The notes under the pieces: generated by a model
What the model was told of the DNA's origin: nothing
Database searches by the model: none
What the model saw: only the letters and a program-made list of their open reading frames with translations
Made by a program: the position numbers and the translations under genes
Shown: in pieces, positions 1 to 10,430 of the stretch
How the letters are laid out: the number at the start of each line of letters is the position of its first letter
Position numbering within the stretch: the first letter of the stretch is position 1
Assembly (NCBI RefSeq): GCF_003061515.1
Contig: NZ_CP028924.1
Location: 62,001-126,000 of the forward strand
DNA: 64,000 nt
Direction of reading: 5' to 3'
Source of the DNA: Colwellia sp. Arc7-D
GTDB taxonomy: Bacteria; Pseudomonadota; Gammaproteobacteria; Enterobacterales; Alteromonadaceae

Positions 1-104
1 TTTATAGCGATTAGCTTTAAGCGACAATAAAATTTTTACTGTTTTATCAAAATATAATTAATAGATTTATTTTTGTAATAACAGGCGTTCGGCAAATATA
101 AAAA

Positions 105-136
105 TATTCCATCGGTATTCCATCGGTATTCCATCG
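105..136. repeat. Short tandem repeat, 11-bp unit, about 3 copies
   Basis: The unit TATTCCATCGG occurs at 105-115 and 116-126, with a third, nearly complete copy at 127-136. It lies about 120 bp upstream of the GGDEF gene at 254. No function can be read from it; slippage-type duplication is the simplest origin. Confidence 0.75.
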
Positions 137-253
137 CGTAATTTATCACTTAATAATAATGACAATATAAAGCCTTCCTAAATGTAGTCTTTTTTGTATA
201 AAAACTTCAAAGTGTCCTAGACTTTAAAGATGCATTAAAGAAGTGAGCGCTAT

Positions 254-1705
254 ATGACAGATTTTTATGGTCTTAATTTAAAAAATTTACTCGAAAAAGC
301 GCATGTTGGAGTGGTTGTTCATCGTTGGGATACTTCGATTGTATATGCAAACCCTACCGCCTTAAAGTTGCTCGGCTTAAGCTTTGAAGAAATAAGTAAC
401 AAAGTTACTTCCGATTTAACGTGGGATTTTGTTGATTATGCCGGTAATAAGTTACTTGAAGAAAACTACCCCGTAAACAAAGTAAAGCTCACTCAAAAGT
501 CAGTTACCAATGAAATTATAGGTATAGTGAATAAAGATAATAAAACACTTTGGTTTATGATAAATGCTTATCCTGAAGGTGAAGTCGGCAGCGACACGCG
601 CTCTATTATTATTACCTTTAATGATATTTCAGATTTTAAACAGCTGTATTTTTTCTCTGATATTGTTGAAAACACACAAGATATTGTCATCGTATGCGAA
701 GCGGATAATATTCAGTATCCAACAGGCCCAAAAATTGTTTACGTAAATAAAGCTTTTGAAACACTTACCGGATATGCCAAAGAAGAGGTTTTAGGAGAAA
801 CTCCCCGAATTTTGCAGGGTGATCTCACTGATAAAGCCGCCATGTCACGCATCAATGTAGCATTATCCAATCATGTAGCCATCACAGAAACCCTGCTAAA
901 TTATGATATTAAAGGTAGGCCTTATTGGATTGAAATGAATATTATTCCGTTAAAAAACAAATTCGGAGAAGTTACTCATTTTGGTGCTATAGAACGAGAC
1001 GTTTCAGAGCGCAAGTTTCATTTAGAGCAATTACAGTTTAGAAACCAAGAGCTAAAATCGTTAAAGAGTGAACTAGAACAACTCGTGTGTGATAGAACGC
1101 TTGAACTACAAAAAGCCAATGAGAAATTAGAAAAAATTGCATTTTTTGACCCCTTAACTAATATTCCTAACCGACGGTTTTTTATCGACCAAGTACATCG
1201 ACTTATTAAGTCGTGCAATAGAAGAAAAGTTTCGATTGCTTTTGGCTTAATCGATATTGATGATTTTAAGCTAGTCAATGACACACATGGACATGATGCA
1301 GGCGATTTGATTTTAGTTGAGTTAGCTAATTACTTAGAAAAGTTTTGCCGAGTTGACGAAGCATTCTGTCGCTATGGAGGAGAAGAATTCGCATTCGCTG
1401 TCGCGATCGAAAACGAGTCTGATCTCGACAGTTTAACATCACGTTTAATTGAAGGTATACGAGGTCTAAAACCGACACTGGGTGGTCATGATTTATCGAT
1501 CACCGCCAGTGCGGGTTTTAAGTTGTGTAAGCCGAGCGATTACCTCGACTTTGAAAAAGCCATGAAACAAGCGGATATAGCGCTTTATCATTCGAAACAA
1601 AATGGCAAAAATAGAGTGACTATTGAAAGCGAAATTGATGATGACTGTTGTAATATTATTAATTTGGTTAAGCCTGATAAAATCACGTCGCTTCATAAAG
1701 ACTAA
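254..1705 (+). CDS. PAS-PAS-GGDEF diguanylate cyclase
   Basis: A predicted soluble sensor that makes cyclic di-GMP from two GTP. Two PAS-like segments (about residues 10-125 and 135-255) precede a short coiled linker and a GGDEF domain (about 290-460). The active-site loop reads RYGGEEF near residue 374, so catalysis is expected to be intact. The inhibitory I-site position six residues before CRY reads RVDE instead of RxxD, so product inhibition may be weakened; this is an inference from position alone. No signal peptide or membrane segment is visible. The gene stands alone, followed by a 285-bp gap before the mechanosensitive channel gene. The input signal is not evident; PAS domains of this type can bind haem, flavin or small ligands. 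Confidence 0.9.
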   Translation: MTDFYGLNLKNLLEKAHVGVVVHRWDTSIVYANPTALKLLGLSFEEISNKVTSDLTWDFVDYAGNKLLEENYPVNKVKLTQKSVTNEIIGIVNKDNKTLWFMINAYPEGEVGSDTRSIIITFNDISDFKQLYFFSDIVENTQDIVIVCEADNIQYPTGPKIVYVNKAFETLTGYAKEEVLGETPRILQGDLTDKAAMSRINVALSNHVAITETLLNYDIKGRPYWIEMNIIPLKNKFGEVTHFGAIERDVSERKFHLEQLQFRNQELKSLKSELEQLVCDRTLELQKANEKLEKIAFFDPLTNIPNRRFFIDQVHRLIKSCNRRKVSIAFGLIDIDDFKLVNDTHGHDAGDLILVELANYLEKFCRVDEAFCRYGGEEFAFAVAIENESDLDSLTSRLIEGIRGLKPTLGGHDLSITASAGFKLCKPSDYLDFEKAMKQADIALYHSKQNGKNRVTIESEIDDDCCNIINLVKPDKITSLHKD

Positions 1706-1990
1706 TTCACTTTCTAGACTCTGTAACTGAATTAGTTAATAAACGATTATTTAAACTATGTACCTATCGAAAATGGAGTACTTAGGCAGTAATGTTGTCA
1801 ATGTGCTGGTATTTTTAACCAGCTTAAACTTATGTTTTTTGTTAAACTACATTTATTCTAAAAGTATCTTTATACTTTTTCACCCTTCAGTTGCTAAACC
1901 AAAAAAGCCTATAAAATCAGCGTTTGTTGAATAGATTAGGTGGGTGGTTTATTCTACTTTCTCATCATCATATTTTCAGCAGGTTTGTGA

Positions 1991-4900
1991 ATGCTTAAAC
2001 AGTTAGTGCGCACGTTATTAAGTGTAGTTTTTATTCTTGTCATTGGCATTACCCAAAGTGGGCTAATCACGAACGTTGAAGCACAAGAGTCAAACCTTGA
2101 AAGTGAGATCAAGACCACTATTGAGCGTGTTCAGCAAACAACTGACTTAGATGAAAAACAGCAAAAAAACACCCTTAATAAGCTAGAAGATGCACAAGAC
2201 ATGTTGGCTACAGCCAAAGAACAACAGCGTCTTACCTTAGATTATGAGGCGCGAGCCGCAAGTGCATCTCAAAAAGTCATTGCTATTAGACAAAGCAACC
2301 AAGCACTGCAAGAGCAAGAAGTGCAAATAGATAAAAGCCAATCGTCTGATAAACTCGAAAACCAACTGCTCTTACAAAGAGCAGAGCAAAAGAATCGGCT
2401 GGCGCAACTTTCAGACAAACAAAGTGAGCAAACAGTACTGAGTTTGCGGGCTAATAAAATTGCTGAGCAATTAAGTGCCGCGCGGGCTGACGAAACGGCC
2501 ATTAATCAAGCGATAGCCAAGAAACCAGCTGATAATATAAGCCTTGATGCAAGAGCCGACTATCTTGAAAAACAAGCCAATGCCCAAAAACTTACTGCGA
2601 CTATTAAGGCTCTTGAAAGCGAGATAGCTACTATTCCCGCTCGCCAATCGTTAGTAGAAGCAGAGTTAAGCCAGCTGCGCACACAAAGTACATTTTATGA
2701 TAAACAGATCGCTTTACTTCAATCTTACTTAGCCGATAACCGAGAGAGTGAAGTACAAAAAACGGTAGAACTAAGCAGTGCCGTTCTGGCCAAATTAGAG
2801 CAACATCCAGCCCTTGAAGCTATAGCAAGTGAAAATTTGTCATTGGCGAATCAGTTGCAAGACTTACAAAGTATCGCGCCAGAAAGTGAAACCAATGTAG
2901 CAGCGTTACAAAAGCAACTTGTTGAAGTTCAACAGTCTGCAGAAACGGTTGATAGAGTGTTAGCTACGGGCCGTGTTACCGATGAGCTAGGTGAGTTGTT
3001 ACGAAGACTTCGTGCGAGCTTACCTGTGGAATCGGTGCTTGAGCAACGTCATGAAAAGCTTAAAGAAACAACCATTCGTCAACAGCTTAATATGATTTTA
3101 TGGCAAGACCAGCTGCGAAATTTAGCCCATATTCCTGATACGGCACAGCGTCTACTGCTTGAAAATAGCCCTCAGCAGAGCAAAAAAAATCAGTTGAGTA
3201 AAAGTGAAGAGACAGATTTATTCACGAGCTTCGAGCTTGAAAAGGCCGAAGAGCTAACTACATCTCGTCGAGATTTACTACGTAATTTGATTAACGCATC
3301 GAACACACAAGCTGATCGTACAACGGATGAAAAATTGGCAATCAGCGAGTTACTTTTAGCGAGCTCTGCACTCAGTGCGTTATTGGAGCGGCGTTTAATT
3401 TGGCTACCATCGTCCAGTTCAGGTATTGCCGGTGATTTTGCTGTAAATATTTTAATCAGCGTTGAATGGTTTTTGTCACCTACAGCATGGTGGAACTTGG
3501 TCAACGATCTTTACAGCGGTGCTCTATCATCGCCTTTTCTCTTATTGCTTTTTGTTACTATACCATTGCTGATTTTGCTAAGCCGTAGAATGATTAAACG
3601 TACCTTGTGGTCGTTATTTGAAAAGGTGGGTGATGTAGAACATGACACTTATTACAGTACGCCCTTTGCGTTACTCTTAACTTTTGCATTAGCTTTACCT
3701 TTACCTGTTTGCTTGTTTACTGTTGCTGGCATGATCTCAGAAGGTGCTTCGCCATTGAGCTTTTCTACCGCCATAGCGAGTGGATTAGCGGCGGTTTCAT
3801 CAGTAAGTTTAATACTATTGTCTTTTCGTTCAATGTGTCGTGAAAACGGCATGTTTGAAAAACACTTTGGTTGGAGTGCCAAAGCGCGACGTAAACTACG
3901 CGCTATGCTGACATGGTTTGTGTGGTTAGAGTCGGTAACCGGCTTTGTATTTGCTACCGCGATTGCTAGTGGTGAAACTGAGCTGAGATACGGCATCGCA
4001 ATTTTAGCGTTTATAATCAGCTCTATTGGTATTGCGGTATTCAGTTATCAATTCTTTCAACCTAAGAGTGGCGTGGCCACCAGCATAGCTGGTGAAACTC
4101 CGGCAAACCTCCTTACGCTTATTGCCTTTCCCATTGCTGTACTGGCACCTTTTGCCATCGGTTCAATGCCACTTTTCGGATATTTTGATACAGCCGTAGA
4201 GTTGCAATCTAAAGTCTTTATGTCAGGCACGTTACTGGTTATGTCAGCTGTTATTTACGGCATTATATTACGTGTTTTTCTAGTGACATTTCGCCGATAT
4301 ATGGTCCGAAAAGCGCAAAAAGAAACCGAAGAGTTAGCGTTAAAAAAGGCCGAGCAACAAAGCGAATCAAACGTTGAAGAAATCGCTACAGCTGAAGAAA
4401 GTCAGAGCATTGATGAAGAAGAAGTGAAACGCCAAAGCCAATCAATTATGCGCTGGTTCACCGGTTTATTATTGTTAGCGGGGCTTTGGTTTATTTGGAT
4501 GCCATTACTACCAGCACTAGGGATTGTTGATGATATTGTCGTTTGGCAACAAGTAAAAATGGTCGACGGTGTAGAACTATCAAGTGGCGTTACCCTGTGG
4601 AATATTATTCTGTCATTGGCGTTTGTTGTTGGTGGCTTTTTAGCAGCGAAAAATATACGTGGCGTAATGGAAATTGGTTTTTTCGAACGATTTGAAATGG
4701 ACGATGGCGCTCGCTATGCCATTATGTCAATTTTGGGTTATGTAATTGTTGGCAGCGGTATCGTCATTGGCTTTTCTCAACTTGGCATAGATTGGTCCAA
4801 ATTACAGTGGATCATAGCCGCGCTAGGTGTTGGTCTGGGCTTTGGCTTGCAAGAAATTGTGGCAAACTTTGTTTCTGGTTTAATCATATTATTTGAACGA

Positions 4901-5437
4901 CCGATTCGTGTGGGAGACTTTGTCACCATCGGTAATTTAAGCGGTACTGTCAGTAATATTAAAATTCGCGCTACAACAGTAACAGACTTTGATAACCGTG
5001 AAGTGCTATTACCGAACAAATCTATTATCACCGAAAATGTGACTAACTGGACATTAAAAGACGCCGTAACGCGCATTGTGGTTAAAGTTGGCGTGGCATA
5101 CGGTTCAGACATCGAAAAGGTAACTGAAGTCCTTATGCAGGCAGTAAAAAGTCAAAAAGACGTGCTTGAACTGCCATCCCCTCAGGTATTCTTTTTGGCG
5201 CATGGCGATAGTTCGTTAGATTTTGAAGTTCGTGCCTTTGTAAGCCAACCAACAAACCGCTTGCCACTAACTCATTTAATCAACATAGCTATTAACAAAG
5301 CATTGGCAGAACACAATATTTCCATCCCATTTCCACAACGAGATTTACATTTGGTTTCTGGTCAACTTATTGAAAATAAAGAACCTGAAGATAAAAACAT
5401 CGAAATAGAATCAGTTGAAAAGCACGAAACGGATTAA
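1991..5437 (+). CDS. MscK/MscM-type mechanosensitive channel (large MscS family)
   Basis: A tension-gated inner-membrane channel of the long MscS subfamily, releasing solutes on hypo-osmotic shock. An N-terminal signal peptide (about 1-31, ending in EAQ) is followed by a long Ala/Gln/Leu-rich periplasmic coiled-coil region (to about 470), a multi-helix membrane region (about 500-900) interrupted by a charged Lys/Glu-rich cytoplasmic loop near 770-820, and the MscS core. The pore-helix region around GVGLGFGLQEIVANF (near 947-961) and the following FERPIRVGD beta-domain start are typical. Length of 1148 residues fits E. coli MscK and MscM (about 1100-1120). The C-terminal tail is acidic. A hairpin terminator follows at 5513-5549. 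MscK and MscM cannot be told apart here, so no symbol is given. Confidence 0.92.
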   Translation: MLKQLVRTLLSVVFILVIGITQSGLITNVEAQESNLESEIKTTIERVQQTTDLDEKQQKNTLNKLEDAQDMLATAKEQQRLTLDYEARAASASQKVIAIRQSNQALQEQEVQIDKSQSSDKLENQLLLQRAEQKNRLAQLSDKQSEQTVLSLRANKIAEQLSAARADETAINQAIAKKPADNISLDARADYLEKQANAQKLTATIKALESEIATIPARQSLVEAELSQLRTQSTFYDKQIALLQSYLADNRESEVQKTVELSSAVLAKLEQHPALEAIASENLSLANQLQDLQSIAPESETNVAALQKQLVEVQQSAETVDRVLATGRVTDELGELLRRLRASLPVESVLEQRHEKLKETTIRQQLNMILWQDQLRNLAHIPDTAQRLLLENSPQQSKKNQLSKSEETDLFTSFELEKAEELTTSRRDLLRNLINASNTQADRTTDEKLAISELLLASSALSALLERRLIWLPSSSSGIAGDFAVNILISVEWFLSPTAWWNLVNDLYSGALSSPFLLLLFVTIPLLILLSRRMIKRTLWSLFEKVGDVEHDTYYSTPFALLLTFALALPLPVCLFTVAGMISEGASPLSFSTAIASGLAAVSSVSLILLSFRSMCRENGMFEKHFGWSAKARRKLRAMLTWFVWLESVTGFVFATAIASGETELRYGIAILAFIISSIGIAVFSYQFFQPKSGVATSIAGETPANLLTLIAFPIAVLAPFAIGSMPLFGYFDTAVELQSKVFMSGTLLVMSAVIYGIILRVFLVTFRRYMVRKAQKETEELALKKAEQQSESNVEEIATAEESQSIDEEEVKRQSQSIMRWFTGLLLLAGLWFIWMPLLPALGIVDDIVVWQQVKMVDGVELSSGVTLWNIILSLAFVVGGFLAAKNIRGVMEIGFFERFEMDDGARYAIMSILGYVIVGSGIVIGFSQLGIDWSKLQWIIAALGVGLGFGLQEIVANFVSGLIILFERPIRVGDFVTIGNLSGTVSNIKIRATTVTDFDNREVLLPNKSIITENVTNWTLKDAVTRIVVKVGVAYGSDIEKVTEVLMQAVKSQKDVLELPSPQVFFLAHGDSSLDFEVRAFVSQPTNRLPLTHLINIAINKALAEHNISIPFPQRDLHLVSGQLIENKEPEDKNIEIESVEKHETD

Positions 5438-5511
5438 CGACTTAGCTATTGTCTACTTGTCGCAACTTATGGTTAAGTGAGCCTGTAGTGAGTTTTAAAT
5501 TTGGAAGTCAC

Positions 5512-5550
5512 TGAACTTGGATAGTTTTCTTAGGTTCAGTGATTTTTAGC
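5512..5550 (+). terminator. Putative terminator after mscK-like gene
   Basis: CACTGAAC and GTTCAGTG form an 8-bp stem (with further pairing inward) followed by ATTTTTAG. It lies about 75 bp after the stop codon of the channel gene. The long loop makes it a moderate prediction. Confidence 0.55.
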
Positions 5551-6200
5551 GGTTAATAAGTAATGCTCCCAAGCAGCACTAAAAATTTTAAACTGACTTT
5601 ACTATGTCGCATTTGACTAATAACACCACCAATAACCTCTGTAAGCTTGCTATCAATAAGCGAAAGCCTACTGACAAAAGTCGTGCTATGGGCTCAATAT
5701 AGCGTTCATGTAGTACAAAATTTTTTGATTAAGCAGCATATCAAAACGAGCATGAATCGAACTAGCTGTTGTAATAAAAATGTAGAGGTTAATCATTTTT
5801 CATTCTCACAAAGCCGACCTAATTATAAGTAATACGTTTAAGACGATGAATTGATTACATTCAAAATTAGAAGGTTACCTAATTACTTTCACAATAGACA
5901 ACAACTACATTCGAGTTTAGGATATGAATTACCCGCTGTGTGGGCGTTAGCCGTAATTTAAAAATGAAAGGTTTCTACTTTTACGGGAGAAAAACAGAGT
6001 AATAATTACTTATCAAATAGACTCATTTTATTATTTGAGATCTTTGGCTGCATTATGCGAAGCGAGTCTTAAATGTTATGCCATTATTTTACAGATATTA
6101 AATACAAAGTTCTTAATATGATAAGTATTTCAACAGATTAATTGTAAGTGATATAAAAAATTATTGAGCATGAAATTAACTCTATAGGGAATAAGAGCAA
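5551..6200. other. Gene-poor stretch with fragments of a degenerate dispersed repeat
   Basis: I see no convincing gene here; a 61-codon open frame at 5647-5832 lacks a ribosome site and recognisable content. Two blocks, AAGCCGACCTAATT (5811-5824) and TTAGGATATGAA (5917-5928), recur in the same order at 36460-36473 and 36506-36517, which suggests remnants of a dispersed element. The TonB receptor gene begins at 6201, and its promoter presumably lies in the last 150 bp, but I cannot define it. Confidence 0.5.
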
Positions 6201-8726
6201 ATGATACATATTAAAAAATTCACATTAAAACTGTCCTTAGTTGCATCTGCAATTGCATTATCAGGCTTGTCAGCAATGACAGTAACTTTTGGTGCTGTCG
6301 CAGAGGAATCTAACGCAGATGAAAATATAGAAAGAATAATGGTTACTGGTTCTCGTCGTAATGATCGTACTGTTGCCGAAAGTACATCGCCAGTTGACAT
6401 AATCGATATTGAAAGTATGTCGGCAACAGGGCAATTGGAAGTAAGTCAAATCTTATCAAACTTGCTGCCAAGCTTTAATTATCCTAAAGCGGCGTTAAAT
6501 GATGGTACTGATCATGCTTCGCCTGCAACGCTTCGTGGCTTAGCGCCTGATCACACCTTAGTGCTTATCAATGGTAAGCGTCGTCACTCTGGTGCGCTTC
6601 TTAATTTAGGTGGGTCAGTGGGTCGTGGCTCAACAGCTGTTGATTTGAACATGATACCAACCTCAGCGATTAAAAATATTCAAGTGTTACGTGATGGCGC
6701 AGCAGCACAATACGGATCGGATGCTATTGCGGGTGTTATTAACATTATTTTAAAAGATGGCGATGAAGGTGGCTCTTTTGCTGTTACTTACGGTAAATAT
6801 GACACTGAAGTTGCCGGCGTTAAAGAAATAAAAAGTAAAACTATTGTTGGTAATGAGCTAGTTTTTGAAGATGGTGGCGACATTCATCGCAGTGATGGTG
6901 AAACTACAACTATTGCGGGCGATATTGGTTTTAGTCTTGGCGAAGATGGCTTTCTACATTTAGCGTTTGAATCACGAGACCGCGCACCTACGAGTCGTAA
7001 TGGCTACGAAGCACGTCAGGTATATAACCCACTTGCTGACGGTTCAGTTGACCCACGCGAGTTAGACTTTGACCATGCCAACAATTTTCGTGTAGGTCGT
7101 GCAGATATTCAAGATTTATCGTTTGTTTATAACCTTGGTTACAGCTTCAACAATACCACTGAATTATATTCTTTTGGTACTTATGGGCAACGTGATGGTG
7201 ATTCAGCAGCATTTTATCGTCAACCTAAGCAAGGTCGTTCATTAGGTATTTTCCCTGATGGTTTCTTACCACATATCACCACCGATGTTGTTGATACAGC
7301 GATAGTGGTCGGCGTTAATGGCGAACTTGATGAGTGGAATTGGGATGCAAGTATTGATTATGGAAAAAATGATTTTGGTCTCGGTAATGAAAATACCGTT
7401 AACTCGTCATTAGGTGATAACTCGCCAACGAGCTTTTATAATGGGGCGTTAATCTATGATCAAACTATTGTTAACTTAACGTTTGATAATATGCTTGATT
7501 TTGGTTTATACGATGACGTGTTTTTTGCTATTGGCGTAGAGTATCGCAAAGAAAATTATGAAATTGTTGCCGGCGAAGAAGCATCATACATTGATGGTGG
7601 TAGCCAAGGGTTTCCAGGTTTGCCTGCATCAACTGCTCAAGGGCGTAATAATTTAGGCCTTTTCATTGAGTTAGATACAGACCTAACCGATAACTTAAAT
7701 GTAGCACTTGCTGGCCGTTACGAAGATTACAGTGATTTTGGAACAAATTTCACAAGTAAGTTAGCCGCACGTTATGTCGTAAATGATAACCTCTCTTTCC
7801 GTGGTGCCATTAGCACAGGTTTTAGAGCGCCATCGCTAGCACAAACGTCTTATACAACAGTTTCAACCATTTTTGTTGATGATGGCTCTGGTGGTCAGAT
7901 CCCACAAGAAAGTGGATTATTTCCTGTAAATACTCCTGTAGCACAAGCCCTTGGTGCTAAAGAGTTAACACCTGAAGAATCAGTTAATATGACCTTAGGC
8001 TTTGTCTATACACAGGGAGCCTTTAACTTTACGGTTGATGCTTACAATATCAAGATTGATGATCGTATCGTATTATCTGAAAATATATCTGGCTCGGCGG
8101 TAGACGATATTTTAACTGCAGCCGATGTAAGTGGTGTAGGCAGTGCAAGGTATTTCACTAATGCAATCGATACTGAAACTCAAGGTATTGATGTTGTTGG
8201 TACTTATGATCTTGATTTAAATGATATGGGCAGCTTAGTACTAAGTGCAGCAGTTAATATTGGCGATACTGAAGTCACTCACTTAAAAGCTAACCCTTCA
8301 GAGTTAAATGTTTTAGGTGATAGTTATATTCTTTTTAGTGAACGTGAAATCGCTCGCTTTGAAAGTAGTGCACCAGACAGTAAGCTTAATTTATCTGCCA
8401 CTTGGCATATGGATGACCTTAAAGTAAGTCTTCGTTCTACGCGTTTTGGTGAGTGGAGAGATCCTCAAAGCGATGGGTATGTAGAAGTGAATGACGCACA
8501 ATGGATTACTGATCTAGACGTGGCTTATCAAGTAACAGATAACATCAAATTAACCTTAGGTGTTAACAACTTATTTGATTCTTACCCTAAAGTGGCCAAT
8601 GAGTTTTTAAATGAAGACGGCAGTGAACGTGTATCTACGTTTGGTCGAATCATTCCATTTTCACCGTTCTCTCCGTACGGTGTTGATGGTCGGTTTGTTT
8701 ATGGCCGTATAAGTATGAACTTTTAA
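6201..8726 (+). CDS. TonB-dependent outer-membrane receptor
   Basis: An outer-membrane beta-barrel transporter that takes up a substrate using TonB energy. The signal peptide is followed by a TonB-box-like stretch ERIMVTGSRR, a plug domain (about residues 50-180, with the typical LINGKRRHSG and VLRDGAAAQYGSDAIAGVIN blocks), and a barrel ending in a C-terminal aromatic residue (RISMNF), as expected for BAM-assembled barrels. Length of 841 residues is normal for the family. No substrate can be assigned: there is no neighbouring siderophore, vitamin or glycan gene. A strong terminator follows at 8751-8776. TonB-type energy transducers occur at 51854 and 53035 but are 43 kb away. Confidence 0.92.
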   Translation: MIHIKKFTLKLSLVASAIALSGLSAMTVTFGAVAEESNADENIERIMVTGSRRNDRTVAESTSPVDIIDIESMSATGQLEVSQILSNLLPSFNYPKAALNDGTDHASPATLRGLAPDHTLVLINGKRRHSGALLNLGGSVGRGSTAVDLNMIPTSAIKNIQVLRDGAAAQYGSDAIAGVINIILKDGDEGGSFAVTYGKYDTEVAGVKEIKSKTIVGNELVFEDGGDIHRSDGETTTIAGDIGFSLGEDGFLHLAFESRDRAPTSRNGYEARQVYNPLADGSVDPRELDFDHANNFRVGRADIQDLSFVYNLGYSFNNTTELYSFGTYGQRDGDSAAFYRQPKQGRSLGIFPDGFLPHITTDVVDTAIVVGVNGELDEWNWDASIDYGKNDFGLGNENTVNSSLGDNSPTSFYNGALIYDQTIVNLTFDNMLDFGLYDDVFFAIGVEYRKENYEIVAGEEASYIDGGSQGFPGLPASTAQGRNNLGLFIELDTDLTDNLNVALAGRYEDYSDFGTNFTSKLAARYVVNDNLSFRGAISTGFRAPSLAQTSYTTVSTIFVDDGSGGQIPQESGLFPVNTPVAQALGAKELTPEESVNMTLGFVYTQGAFNFTVDAYNIKIDDRIVLSENISGSAVDDILTAADVSGVGSARYFTNAIDTETQGIDVVGTYDLDLNDMGSLVLSAAVNIGDTEVTHLKANPSELNVLGDSYILFSEREIARFESSAPDSKLNLSATWHMDDLKVSLRSTRFGEWRDPQSDGYVEVNDAQWITDLDVAYQVTDNIKLTLGVNNLFDSYPKVANEFLNEDGSERVSTFGRIIPFSPFSPYGVDGRFVYGRISMNF

Positions 8727-8750
8727 TCGCTTGTAATACAACGTGAAAAA

Positions 8751-8776
8751 AGCAGCCGCAATGGCTGCTTTTTTTT
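8751..8776 (+). terminator. Rho-independent terminator of the TonB receptor gene
   Basis: AGCAGCC and GGCTGCT form a 7-bp GC-rich stem with a 5-base loop, followed by a run of eight T residues, 25 bp after the stop codon. Confidence 0.9.
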
Positions 8777-8957
8777 GAAAAAAATATTTTGCTATTACTT
8801 ATATAAACAACTTAATAGTTTATATATTACTGATACATTAAGTACATATGATTGAGAGTGCGCTGAATTTCTAGTAGGGTAAATCAGCATTTCCCCTATG
8901 TTGAGATTCTGTTCGAACAATTCAGATTTTGTTCGCTCTAATTATGTCTTGTCATAG

Positions 8958-10142
8958 CTATACCGCTTGCCCACAAGCTACACCACTGCTCCACGCGAAC
9001 TGGAAATTATAGCCTCCGAGCCAACCCGTTACGTCTATCACTTCACCAATAAAATATAAACCTTTGGCTTTTTTTGCTTCAAAGGTTTTGGAAGATAGTT
9101 CGTCTGTGTCAACGCCACCTAAGGTAACTTCAGCTGTTCTGTAGCCTTCAGTGCCATTAGGTTTTATTTGCCAGTTATGCAGGTATTGGCCTAAGTAAGT
9201 AATTTCGTCGTTACTGATTTGGTTGATAGCTTTATCGCTTATATCTTTTTGTTTTACTAGCGCTTCAATAAAGCGTTTGGGTAATACGGTTGCTAACATA
9301 TTTTTTAATGATTTCTGTCCGCTAGTTTCACGCCATTCGCTGATTAATTTATCTATGGGTGTTTCTGGCAGTAAGTTGATTGTTACCGCTTGGCCTGATC
9401 GCCAGAATGATGAAATTTGTAATATTGCTGGGCCAGATAAGCCACGGTGAGTAAATAATATGTTTTCTTTAAATGTAGTACCGTCTTCACTGGTCACTTC
9501 TGTAGCCATGCTGATACCCGATAAACCATCAAATTTTAGTTTGTCGTGATCATGTAAGGTAAATGGCACTAATGCGGCCATTGTCGGCAAAACCTTTAAA
9601 CCAAATTGCTCAGCAACTTTAAAGCCGATCGGGCTAGCGCCTAATTTCGGCATGGTTAAGCCACCAGAAGCAATAACTAACGACTCACATTGATAGCTTT
9701 CGCCGGCGGTAACTATTTCATAACCGATATCATTTTTGTTAACTGAAATTACTTCGCTACGCATTGCTAAATCGACACCGGCCCATTCGCATTCGGTCAT
9801 CAAAATATCAACAATGTCTTGCGCGCTATCATCACAAAATAATTGCCCTAAGGTTTTATGATGATAATTAAGGCCGTGACGGTCAACTAGTTCAATAAAA
9901 TCTTGCGCGCTATAACGGCTCAGTGCTGATTTAGCAAAATGAGGGTTTTGACATAAGTAGTTTTCGGGACTCGCGTTTTCATTCGTAAAATTACAGCGAC
10001 CGCCGCCAGAAATTAATATTTTTCGACCGGGTTTTTTACCCATATCAACTACAGTAACACTTCTACCACGATAGCCAGCAGTTGCTGCGGCCATTAAACC
10101 TGCAGCGCCAGCACCAATAATAACCACATCAGAAAATATCAA
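8958..10142 (-). CDS. HI0933-like (BaiN/YhiN family) FAD/NAD(P)-binding oxidoreductase
   Basis: A flavoprotein of the HI0933/YhiN family, whose physiological reaction is not well established. The N-terminal dinucleotide fold reads GAGAAGLMAAATAG, followed by the family block GRKILISGGGRCNFTN (about residues 39-54), and the C-terminal FAD block ends in DVTGWLGGYNFQFAWSSG. At 394 residues it is full length. The frame starts with a TTG codon, with AGG 8 bases upstream; no in-frame ATG gives the nucleotide fold, so TTG is accepted. It stands alone, transcribed toward the TonB receptor gene. Confidence 0.9.
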   Translation of the reverse strand: MIFSDVVIIGAGAAGLMAAATAGYRGRSVTVVDMGKKPGRKILISGGGRCNFTNENASPENYLCQNPHFAKSALSRYSAQDFIELVDRHGLNYHHKTLGQLFCDDSAQDIVDILMTECEWAGVDLAMRSEVISVNKNDIGYEIVTAGESYQCESLVIASGGLTMPKLGASPIGFKVAEQFGLKVLPTMAALVPFTLHDHDKLKFDGLSGISMATEVTSEDGTTFKENILFTHRGLSGPAILQISSFWRSGQAVTINLLPETPIDKLISEWRETSGQKSLKNMLATVLPKRFIEALVKQKDISDKAINQISNDEITYLGQYLHNWQIKPNGTEGYRTAEVTLGGVDTDELSSKTFEAKKAKGLYFIGEVIDVTGWLGGYNFQFAWSSGVACGQAV

Positions 10143-10270
10143 CGAAATAACCTAGTTTATGCTTTTAATGGCGGCATTATACTTGAGATCGCAAAATAGG
10201 GCGATAAGTTAAAATAACGCATAATTTTTGATAAACCTCGGCCTAAATTTCATGTTATGTAAGGAAAGGT

Positions 10271-10321
10271 AGGGTTAAGTAAAGAAATGCAAAGATGCTG
10301 TGAATCGTTGAACTTAACCCT
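10271..10321. repeat. Inverted repeat, 10-bp arms
   Basis: AGGGTTAAGT (10271-10280) and ACTTAACCCT (10312-10321) are perfect inverted arms separated by 31 bp, in the intergenic region between the divergent flavoprotein and lipoprotein genes. There is no T-run, so it is not a terminator; an operator is possible. Confidence 0.55.
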
Positions 10322-10430
10322 AGAATGCCGCTCTACAAAGTGCTTTTTCAGCTGTTTAACAGGTGTGAGCATAAATTAGCTGCCAGTAAATCCTGTGCAG
10401 TAGTGGCAATAAACTTTTTTGGAAAAATAT

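Noticed and set aside
5647..5832. 61-codon open frame in the gap after the mechanosensitive channel gene
   Set aside because: No ribosome-binding site, no recognisable protein character, and it lies in sequence with degenerate repeat blocks.
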